Shown: in pieces, positions 32,815-44,800 of the stretch | How the letters are laid out: the number at the start of each line of letters is the position of its first letter | Position numbering within the stretch: position 1 is the stretch's first letter | Translations under genes and position numbers: made by a program | The notes under the pieces: model-generated | Database searches by the model: none | Told to the model about the DNA's origin: nothing | What the model saw: only the letters and a program-made list of their open reading frames with translations | From: Amphibalanus amphitrite | Lineage: Eukaryota; Arthropoda; Thecostraca; Balanomorpha; Balanidae | Direction: 5' to 3' | DNA length: 64,000 nt | NCBI RefSeq assembly: GCF_019059575.1 | Contig: NW_024882042.1 | Location: 186,001-250,000, forward strand

Positions 32815-35800
32815 CTGAAACGGGCCGCCGCGTCAGGGGGGGGTCGACCGAAACGGGGAGGGCAAAACACTCGGGCGAACAGCTGGACGCCCACACAACA
32901 CACAGGCGAACAAGAGACTAAACGGCACAGCGGCCCGGCAAATGGGCAGCACGCAATAACAGCCCGGGACTGGCCGGCCGCCAGGGGGCTGTTTTGGCGG
33001 GCCGTTTTGGCGCCGGCCGTTTTGGCGGGCCGTTTTGGCGCCGGCCGCCGGCCGTGCAGCAGCCTCTCACCTGGACTCGCCGGCGCAGGCCGAGTCACCG
33101 CCGCCCTCGGCGCGCCGCCGCAGCAGCCGGCCCAGCACCGCGTCCACTGCCGAGAGCAGCGTGCGCGCGTTCGTCATGGTGAAACACATGGGCGGCGTCA
33201 GCTGGAGCACGTTGGCAGCCGGGCCGCACGTGGTGGCCAGGATCCGCTCCTCGCGCAGACTGGCGGGGTAAGCGGGGGGGGAGGTCAGAGCGGAGGTCAG
33301 AGGGCACGGGGCGGGTCAGAGGGGAGAGCAGAGGGAACATGACGGGCCACAGACTCGCAGGGCGGGCAGAGGCCGTGGGCGGCTCTGCTAGTGGTGGCGC
33401 GTTATTATGGCAGTCTGCTACCGTAGGCAGATACTGCTACCGCGGGGAGATACTGACACTGTGTGGAGATCACTGCTACCCCGGGAAGATACTGGCACTG
33501 TGTGGAGATATACTGCTACCCCGGGGAGATACTGCCACTGTGTGGAGATATACTGCTACCCCGGGGAGATACTGGCACTGTGTGGAGATTACTGCTACCG
33601 CGGGGAGATACTGGCACTGTGTGGAGATATACTGCTAACCCGGGGAGATACTGGCACTGTGTGGAGATATAGGAGATACTGCCGCCGCGGGGAGACGGTG
33701 CAGCGGGGGGAGATATTGTCAGAACACATACTGCCTCCACAGGGGAGAAGTTGCAACCGGGGAAGGCAGAGGCACTGACCCGAAGCAGATTTGTCTGGCC
33801 AGCGTCGGGTCGGGCTTCCGGCTTTGCCGGCTGGAGACGATCTCCACGCCGAGACACAGGCCCGAGCCCCGCACGTCGCCTGTGGTAGAGAGAGGGCACT
33901 GTGAGGACACGCACGTCGCCTGTGACACATAAAGGGGACTCAGGACTGTGATGACACGCACACCCACGTGCGGTCAACGCTGAAAATGTTTCACAGATCA
34001 TTCAGCATAACTGGTAAGCAGTGCTCGAGCTCATTGGCTCATTGGTCAATGATGATCAGTGACGATTTCGGTTCGCGGGCCGGAGCGTTAAAGCTTGCGT
34101 GTAGGAGCTCGTGCTCGGGTGGGTGAATTTTGAACAGCATATTGATGTAAGTCATTAGGTCAGTGTGATAAATGCTTGGGTCATTTATGAACACCACGGT
34201 TCATTGTACCACCGCGCCGGTCGGGTTGTGTCTGTCAGCAGCTGTACCTATGCAGCCGTGGGAGCCGGCCAGCTGGGTGAGGCTGTCCTTGAGGAAGCGG
34301 CCCACGTTGGTGGCCGACGTCATCAGCTTCTCGGTGCGCATCACCTCGAGCACAGCCAGGCCGACGGCGCACGACACCGGGTTACCGCCAAACTGGGGGT
34401 AATATACGACAGAGGGTTACCGCCAAACTGGGGATAGACACGACACCGGGTTACCGCCAAACTGGAGATACACATACACACGACACCGAGTTACCGCCAA
34501 ACTGGAGATACACATACACCCAGGGTTACCGCCAAACTGGGGGTAATACACACAACGGGTTACCGCCAAACTGGGGGTAATACACGACACCGGGTTACCG
34601 CCAAACTGGGGGTAACACACGACACCGGGTTACCGCCAAACTGGGGGTTACACACGACACCGGGTTACCGCCAAACTGGGGGTAATACACGACAGAGGGT
34701 TACCGCCAAACTGGGGGTAATACACACAGGGTTACCGCCAAACTGGGGATAACACACAACACAGGGTTACCGCTAAACTGGGGGTAATACAGGACAGAGG
34801 GTTACCGCCAAACTGGGAGTAACACACGACACCGGGTTACCGCCAAACTGGGGGTAATACACACGACACCGGGTTACCGCCAAACTGGGGGTAATACACG
34901 ACAGAGGGTTACCGCCAAACTGGGGATAGACACGACACCGGGTTACCGCCAAACTGGGGATAGACACGACACCGGGTTACCGCCAAACTGGAGATACACA
35001 TACACACGACACCGAGTTACCGCCAAACTGGAGATACACATACACCCAGGGTTACCGCCAAACTGGGGGCAATACACACAACGGGTTACCGCCAAACTGG
35101 GGGTAATACACGACACCGGGTTACCGCCAAACTGGGGGTAACACACGACACCGGGTTACCGCCAAACTGGGGGTTACACACGACACCGGGTTACCGCCAA
35201 ACTGGGGGTAATACACGACAGAGGGTTACCGCCAAACTGGGGGTAATACACACAGGGTTACCGCCAAACTGGGGATAACACACAACACAGGGTTACCGCT
35301 AAACTGGGGGTAATACAGGACAGAGGGTTACCGCCAAACTGGGAGTAACACACGACACCGGGTTACCGCCAAACTGGGGGTAATACACACGACACCGGGT
35401 TACCGCCAAACTGGGGGTAATGCACGACAGAGGGTTACCGCCAAACTGGGAGTAATACACGACAGAGGGTTACCGCCAAACTGGGGGTAATACACACAAC
35501 GGGTTACCGACAAACTGGGGGTAACACACAACACAGGGTTACCGCTAAACTGGGGGTAATACAGGACAGAGGGTTACCGCCAAACTGGGAGTAACACACG
35601 ACACCGGGTTACCGCCAAACTGGGGGTAATACACACGACACCGGGTTACCGCCAAACTGGGGGTAATACACGACAGAGGGTTACCGCCAAACTGGGGGTA
35701 ATACACACAACGGGTTACCGACAAACTGGGGGTAACACACGACAGAGGGTTACCGCCAAACTGGGGGTAATACAGGACAGAGGGTTACCGCCAAACTGGG

Positions 35801-38800
35801 AGTAACACACGACACCGGGTTACCGCCAAACTGGGGGTAATACACACGACACCGGGTTACCGCCAAACTGGGGGTAACACACGACAGAGGGTTACCGCCA
35901 AACTGGGAGTAACACACGACACCGGGTTACCGCCAAACTGGGGGTAATACACACGACACCGGGTTACCGCCAAACTGGGGGTAACACACGACAGAGGGTT
36001 ACCGCCAAACTGGAGGTACACAATACACATACATACGACACCGGGTTACCGCCAAACTGGGGGTAACACCCGACAGAAGGTTACCGCCAAACTGGGGGTA
36101 ATACAAACAACGGGTTACCGCCAAACTGGAGATACACATACACATTACACACGACACCGGGTTACCGCCAAACTGGGGATAACACACGACACCGGGTTAC
36201 CGCCAAACCGGGGATACATACGACACCGGGTTACCGCCAAACTGGGGGTAATACACACAGGGTTACCGCCAAACTGGGGGTAACACACGACAGAGGGTTA
36301 CGGCCAAACTGGGGGTAATACACACAGGGTTACCGCCAAACTGGGGATAACACACAACACAGGGTTACCGCTAAACTGGGGGTAACACACGACAGAGGGT
36401 TACGGCCAAACTGGGGAAACACAAAACGAATTACCGCCAAACTGGGGGTAACACACGACACCGGGTTACCGCCAAACTGGGGATAACAGACGACAACGGG
36501 TTACCGCCAAACTGGGGGTAACACACGACAGAGGCTTACCGCCAAGCTAAGGATAATACACGACACCCAAGGTAACCGCCAAACTGAGGACAATACACGA
36601 CAACCCGGGGTTACCGCCAAACTGAGGATAACAGACAACGGGTACCACCAAACCAGGTATGTATAAATACACCAGGTTACTGTCAAACTGGAGTCATGAC
36701 ACACGCCGTTGGGTTACCGCCAAACTGGGGATAACACCAAGGCACCGGGTGCCGCCAAACTGGGGATAACAGACGACACTGGGTTACCGCCAAACTGGGG
36801 ACATATCGACACCAGATTTCCGCCCAACAGAGGACATATATACATCGGGTTACCGCCAAACTAGGAAAGCACATACTGTGGTAGCTCACCGTACAGAGTT
36901 ACTGTGGCTCAACATGGGGGAGGGTTACTGTGGTTCACCGTGGGGGTACTAAGGCTCACCGTGGAGAGGTACTATAGCTCACCATGGAGAGGTACTATAG
37001 CTCCCCGTGGAGAGGTAATATAGCTCACCGTGGAGAGGTACTATAGTTCACCATGGGGGGGGGGTACTATGGCTCACCGTGGAGATGTACTGTAGCTCAC
37101 CATGGAGAGGTACTGTAGCTCACCGAGGGGGGGGGGGTACTGTAGCTCACCGTGGAGAGGTACTATAGCTCACCGTAGAGAGGTACTGCTGTAGCTCACC
37201 GTGGAGAGGTACTATAGCTCACCGTGGAGAGGTACTGTAGTGCTCACCGAGGGAGCTACTGTAGCTCACCGTGGGGTACTATGGCTCACCGTGGGGGTAC
37301 TATGGCTCACCGAGGGAGCTACTGTAGCTCACCGTGGGGGTACTATGGCTCACCGTGGGGGTACTATGGCTCACCGTGGAGAGGTACTGTAGTGCTCACC
37401 GAGGGAGCTACTGTAGCTCACCGTGGGGGTACTATGGCTCACCGTGGGGGTACTATGGCTCACCGTGGAGAGGTACTCGGAGAGAGTCTCGGCGATGTCT
37501 CGGCGCGTCACCACGGCCGACATCGGGTGGCCGTTCCCCAGCGTGCCGCCCAATGTGACAATGTCCGGCACCACGCCGTACGACTGTGGGGACAATGTGG
37601 GGACATGGACATTGTAGATACTAACAGCATACATTTGATAACATAAACATAGGACATTATTCATCATACACTGAAAGCCCAGTAGCTTTGTATGGAAGAC
37701 TTTGTCAAGTCAGACACCACAAAAAGCAGTTGTCTGTGCGAGGGGGAGGGGCAATTTCTGTCTGTGGGAGGTCATTCCCTGTCTGTGGGAGGTCAGTCCC
37801 CGCTCTGTGGGAGGTCAGTCCCGGCGGTCGCGGCGCTCACCTCGAAGGCCCACGTGTGGGTGCCGATCCGTCCCAGCCCGGTGGCCACCTCGTCCATAAC
37901 GCACACGCCGCCGCGCGCCCGCACCAGGCTGCAACAGACGGCCAGTCACAAACACAGACAGTCATAAACACAGACAGTAACAAACACAGACAGCCTGCCA
38001 CAAACACAGACAGTCACAAACACAGACAGTAACAAACACATACAGACTGACACAAACACAGACAGTAACAAACACAGGCGGCCTGCCACAAACACAGCAC
38101 TGCGGCCGCACCAGGCTGCAACAGACGGCCAGTCACAAACACAGACAGTCACAAACACAGACAGCCTGCCACAAACACATACAGTCACAAACACAGGCGG
38201 CATGCCACAAACACAGAAAGTAACAAACACAGACAGCCTGCCACAAACACAGACAGTAACAAACACAGACAGCCTGCCACAAACACAGACAGTAACAAAC
38301 ACAGACAGCCTGCCACAAACACAGCACTGCGGCCGCACCAGGATGTAGCAGACGGTCTGACACAAACACGGAACACCCTCGAAAACTCTGCTCGTACGGG
38401 ACCCGTGCGCTGCCCTTAAGCGGACAAGCTGCCCCGGTGCCCACCTGTAGACCCGTCGGAAATAGTCCTCGGGCGGCGCCACCATGCCGCACTGGGTCAC
38501 CAGACACTCGGACATAAAGGCGGCCACGCGGCGGCCCTCTGACTCCATCCGCTCCAGCAGCCGCTCCACGTGCTGCGCGTACCGCGCCCCTGGCGGCGAC
38601 ACACGGCCCGTCACTGTACACTCAGTGCAGTACACACAGTACAGTACACACAGTACACACAGTACACACAGTATAGTACACAGTGCTGCGCGCCCCGCGC
38701 CCCTGTGAGCGACACACACGGGTCACTGATCCACGCCACTGTGGGATACATCGGTCACTATAGAGTCACACACGTACCGTGCCCCTGTAGGTAACACACG

Positions 38801-41800
38801 CCCCTGTGGGTAACGTGCGAACAGCGCCCCTTGCAGCGCAGCGCGTGAAGCACAGCCCAACTACCGCGGAGCACAGCCCAACTACCGCGGAGCACACCCG
38901 AGTTACCGCGGAGCCGGTCACAGCGGCCATCACTGGGACACTGCGGTGATTGACCCACGTTAAGCCGCGCCTTCTGCGCCATTTAGCACGGACAGACGAG
39001 TGGGAAGATGAACAGCGAGCATCCCTTCTATATATCAGAGACGCAACGCAACATAGCGTGCTAACAAGAGTGACAACACAATGTAAAATTGCCAGCAGGG
39101 TCAGTCCCCACTAGGCCGGAGGGAGAGGCGTCTTCACCTGGGTTCGCGCCTCCCCTGGGTCCGGGATCCACCGCTCACCTGGGTCCGGGTCCACCGCTCA
39201 CCTGGGTCCGGGTCCGTCTCGCGGTACCGCCCCCGGTAGGTGTCCGGCAGAGGCGCCACATGCACGTGCCGCCGCCTGCCGTTGTTCTCGGGCGGCGCGG
39301 CCGGAAACAGTTTCGGACTGATGTCGGCCACACTGCCCAGGTTGCCGTGGTACGCTCTGGGGACGGCACAGGGGACAGTTTGGGATTAATATACGCTCTG
39401 AGGGCGGCACAGGGGACAGTTTGGGATTAATATACGCTCTGAGGGCGGCACAGGGGACAGTTTAGGACTGCTGTACGCTCTGGAGGCGGCACAGGGGACA
39501 GTTTGGAATTAATTTACGCTCTGAGGGCGGCACAGGGGACAGTTTGGGATTAATATACGCTCTGAGGGCGGCACAGGGGACAGTTTGGGATTAATATACG
39601 CTCTGAGGGCGGCACAGGGGACAGTTTGGGACTAGTGGTACGCTCTGAGGGCGGCACAGGGGACAGTTTGGGATTAATATACGCTCTGAGGGCGGCACAG
39701 GGGACAGTTTGGGACTAGTGGTACGCTCTGAGGGCGGCACAGGGGCCAGTTTGGGATTAATATACGCTCTGAGGGCGGCACAGGGGACAGTTTGGGATTA
39801 ATATACGCTCTGAGGGCGGCACAGGGGACAGTTTAGGACTGCTGTACGCTCTGGAGGCGGCACAGGGGACAGTTTGGAATTAATTTACGCTCTGAGGGCG
39901 GCACAGGGGACAGTTTGGGATTAATATACGCTCTGAGGGCGGCACAGGGGACAGTTTGGGATTAATATACGCTCTGAGGGCGGCACAGGGGACAGTTTGG
40001 GACTAGTGGTACGCTCTGAGGGCGGCACAGGGGACAGTTTGGGATTAATATACGCTCTGAGGGCGGCACAGGGGACAGTTTGGGATTAATATACGCCCTG
40101 AGGGCGGCACAGGGGACAGTTTGGGACTAGTGGTACGCTCTGAGGGCGGCAGAGGGGACAGTTTGGGATTAATATACGCTCTGAGGGCGGCACAGGGGAC
40201 AGTTTGGGATTAGTATACGCTCTGGGGGCGGCACAGGGGACAGTTTAGAATTAATATACGCTCTGAGGGCGGCACAGGGGACAATTTGAGATTAATATAC
40301 GCTCTGAAGGCGGCACAGGGGACAGTTTGGGACTGGTGGTACGCTCTGAGGGCGACACAGGGGACAGTTTAGGACTATCGTACGCCCTGAGGGCGGCACA
40401 GGGGATTATTTGAGATTAATGCACGCTGCGGGGGCGGTACAGGAGACAGTTTGGGACTATCGTACGCCCTGGAGGCGGCACAGGGACAGTTGGGGAAAAT
40501 GTACGCTTTGGGGGCGGCACAGGGGACACTTTGGGACTAATATGCCTATATTAGTCCCTGTACCCCCTCCCCCTCTGGGGAGAGTTTGAGGCTGGTGGTA
40601 CAGTTTGAGGCTGATGGGGGGGGGGGGGGGGTGGCACAGAAGCGGTCCAACCCCACCGTCCGGTGCGTATCGCGCCACACACACTGGGAGGTTTATCCAG
40701 CAGACAGTCAGCGCCCACTGGCGGGTGGGCACAGTCTGGGCGGCGCTCTGTACGCACTCACCCCTCGAAGACGATGACGTCCTCCTGTCGGGTGTAGGAG
40801 CGCGCCAGCCGCAGCGCCAGGTCATTGGCCTCCGAGCTGCGCGGACGGGTCAGGTCAGAGGTCAGAGGTCAGTTCAGAGGTCAGCTCGGCGGCCGGCCGG
40901 CGCAGACCGGGGTCACAGAGGAGGTCACAGGTCCCCGGGTCCAGGCCGGGGTCACAGAGGAGGTCAGAGGTCCCCGGGCGGGGCCGTCACAGAGCTGCAG
41001 GTACGCACCATTCGAACAGCACTGACAGCGGATACCTGGCGGTGCCAGACGAGACAACAAACAGCCGTCACAGTGGAAATAGTCACAGACCTGTATGGTG
41101 ACAAACAGGCAGCACCTGCAGGCCGGGATATCCCTGAGTTCAGACGTGCCTTTAGTGGCAGTTAAGTTTGTACCGGAGTGTATACCCCGAGTGTGTACCC
41201 GGACCGGGCCCGTACCCGGAATATGTACCGGAGTGTGTATCCGCAGTGTGTACCCGGACCTTACCCGTACCCGGAGTATGTACCCGTACCGGAGTGTATA
41301 CCCCGAGTGTGTACCCGGGCAGGACCCGTACCCGGAGTATGTACCGGTGTGTATAGAGTGTGTACCCGGACCGGGCCCGTACCCGGAGTATGTACCGGTG
41401 TGTATACCCCGAGTGTGTATCCGGAGTGTGTATCCGGACCCGGACCCGGAGTATGTACCGGTGTGTGTATCCGGTGTGTATACCCCGAGTGTGTACCCGG
41501 ACCGGACCCGGAACCGGAGTGTGTACCGGTGTGTATCCGGAGTGTGTACCGGTGTGTATCCGGAGTGTGTACCGGTGTGTATCCGGAGTGTGTATCCGGA
41601 CCCGGACCCGGACGTACCCGGAGTTGACCAGGTAGCAGACGCTGAGCTGTTCGGGCATCATGTCGGTGAGCTCCTTCAGGTAGAGCGACAGCGCGTCGAA
41701 CAGGAAGCCCTGCGCCCAGACCAGGCGCGCCATCTGCTGCTGGCCGCGCGTCACCACCAGCGGGTGGCAGTGGCCCACTGGGGGATATACAGGGGGATAC

Positions 41801-44800
41801 TGGGCGTCAGGGGGACACTGTGGGACCACCAGCGGGTGGCAGTGGCCCACTGGGGGATATACAGGGGACACTGAGCGTCAGGGGCATACTGTGGACCACC
41901 ACCAGCGGGTGGCAGTGGCCCACTGGGGGATATACAGGGGGATACTGGGCGTCAGGGGGACACTGCGTCACCACCAGCGGGTGGCAGTGGCCCACTGGGG
42001 GATATACAGGGGATACTGGGCGTCAGGGGGACACTGTGGGACCACCAGCGGGTGGCAGTGGCCCACTGGGGGATATACAGGGGACACTGGGCGTCAGGGG
42101 CATACTGTGGACCACCACCAGCGGGTGGCAGTGGCCCACTGGGGGATATACAGGGGGGATAGTGGGCGTCAGGGGGACACTGCGTCAACACCAGCGGGTG
42201 GCAGTGGCCCACTGGGGGATATACAGGGGATACTGGGCGTCAGGGGGACACTGTGGGACCACCAGCGGGTGGCAGTGGCCCACTGGGGGATATACAGGGG
42301 ACACTGGGCGTCAGGGGCATACTGTGGACCACCACCAGCGGGTGGCAGTGGCCCACTGGGGGATATACAGGGGGGATACTGGGCGTCAGGGGGACACTGC
42401 GTCACCACCAGCGGGTGGCAGTGGCCCACTGGGGGATAGTAGGGGGGATACTGGGCGTCAGGGGGACACTGTGGACCACCAGCGGGTGGCAGTGACCCAC
42501 TGGGGGTGAGATACTGGGCGTCAGGGGGACACTGTGGGACCATCAGCGGGTGGCAGTGGCCCACTGGGGATAGTAGGGGGGATACTGGGCGTCAGGGGCA
42601 CACTGTGGACCACCAGCGGGTGGCAGTGGCCCACTGGGGGATATACAGGGGATACTGGGCGTCAGGGGCACACTGTGGACCACCAGCGGGTGGCAGTGGC
42701 CCACTGGGGGATATACAGGGGATACTGGGCGTCAGGGACACACTGTGGACCACCAGCGGGTGGCAGTGGCCCACTGGGGGATATACAGGGGATACTGGGC
42801 GTCAGGGGGACACTGTGGACCACCAGCGGGTGGCAGTGGCCCACTGGGGGATATACAGGGGATACTGGGCGTCAGGGGGACACTGTGGACCACCACCAGC
42901 GGGTGGCAGTGGCCCACTGGGGGATATACAGGGGGGATACTGGGCGTCAGGGGGACACTGTGGACCACCAGCGGGTGGCAGTGGCCCACTGGGGGATATA
43001 CAGGGAATACTGGGCGTCAGGGGCACACTGTGGACCACCACCAGCGGGTGGCAGTGGCCCACTGGGGGATATACAGGGGGGATACTGGGCGTCAGGGGGA
43101 CACTGCGTCAACACCAGCGGGTGGCAGTGGCCCACTGGGGGATATACAGGGGGGATACTGGGCGTCAGGGGGACACTGTGGACCACCAGCGGGTGGCAGT
43201 GGCCCACTGGGGGATATACAGGGAATACTGGGCGTCAGGGGCACACTGTGGACCACCACCAGCGGGTGGCAGTGGCCCACTGGGGGATATACAGGGGGGA
43301 TACTGGGCGTCAGGGGGACACTGCGTCAACACCAGCGGGTGGCAGTGGCCCACTGGGGGATATACAGGGGGGATACTGGGCGTCAGGGGTACAATGTGGA
43401 CCACCAGCGGGTGGCAGTGGCCCACTGGGGGATATACAGGGGACACTGGGCGTCAGGGGCATACTGTGGACCACCACCAGCGGGTGGCAGTGGCCCACTG
43501 GGGGATATACAGGGGGGATACTGGGCGTCAGGGGGACACTGCGTCACCACCAGCGGGTGGCAGTGGCCCACTGGGGATAGTAGGGGGGATACTGGGCGTC
43601 AGGGGTACAATGTGAACCACCAGCGGGTGGCAGTGGACCACTGGGGGATATACGGGGGGATACTGGGCGTCAGGGGTACAATGTGGACCACCAGCGGGTG
43701 GCAGTGGCCCACTGGGGGTGAGGTACTGGGCGTCAGGGGGACACTGGGACCACCAGCGGGTGGCAGTGGCCCACTGGGGATAGTAGGGGGGATACTGGGC
43801 GTCAGGGGGACAGCCGGGAATATTGGGGGACACCGAGAGGACACTGGGAATACTGGGGGACACTGCAGGGGGGACAGTGAGGGACACTGGTTGCCTGGGG
43901 GACACCGGAGGGGGACACCGGAGGGGGGACACCGGTGGGGACACCGGGGGGGGGACACTGACCGTGTGCGGTGCTGCTGATGCAGTCCAGATACTCGGTG
44001 TTGGAGTCGTCATACATGTACTGCTTGGAGGCCCGCGTCAGACGCAGCGAGTCGCCGAAATGCAGCGGCGTGCTGCCGGGAACACACGGCACACAGGTCA
44101 CAGGTCACACAGGGCACACAGGGCACACAGGACACACAGGGTACACAGGGCACACGGGTAACACAGGGCACACAGGGCACACCACAGCAGCGTCACATAG
44201 TGAGCGGCAGAGGGTAACGATCACAGGGGCGCAGCTGCCACCAACGGGTCAGTCAGACAAACGGTGTTCACCACACCGGTACACACAGTCGTATACCATC
44301 CGGTGACAAACACCCACTCCCAGAAGTAGCTGTGTTTTGACCCATGTGAGCAGCGCAGGTCCTGACGAGGCACGCCACCTCCCGCCACACTCGAGGCGAT
44401 TCGACTGCTGGCAGGTACAGGTCGATCCGGCTGCTGGCGGGTACAGGTTGGGCGTGCTCCACAAACGGTGCTGCAGGGCGCGGCCTGCTGCCGGTGCAGA
44501 TGGTGCAGCCGCGTCTGAGCCGCTCTGAGTCGCGTCTGAGCCACTCTGTGTCGCGTCTGAGCCGCTCTGAGCCGCTCTGAGCCGCGTCTGAGAGTATCGG
44601 GCGGCGGCCGGCCGGAGAGTCCCTTCCGAGGTATGCAATCCCACTCCCCGAAAGACAGGAGCATTTATATACACTGTGGACAGGAGCACGAGTGCAGCTC
44701 CCACCCGTTCCTATAGAAAAGCAGTCGTCTATGTCCGACCGGCATGGGCCGCAGTCCGCAGTCCATACCCAATGTCCAGCAGACATGGACAATGGACATT

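Noticed and set aside
33415-33675. Intron 10 array as another junction-derived array
   Set aside because: It shares only a short CAGTGCC with the donor region and has no exon bases, so it does not meet the criterion used for the others.
34393-36865. Regular ~35-bp direct repeats that look like a CRISPR array
   Set aside because: Units are contiguous with no unique spacers, lie in an intron of a eukaryotic gene and contain its splice acceptor; no cas genes.
42506-43980. Open frames of 350-410 codons rich in Gly, Trp, Thr and Arg on the plus strand
   Set aside because: They run through the intron 2 junction array antisense to the phospho-lyase-like gene. Their repetition follows the DNA unit, and the minus strand explains the sequence as acceptor plus exon 3 copies.
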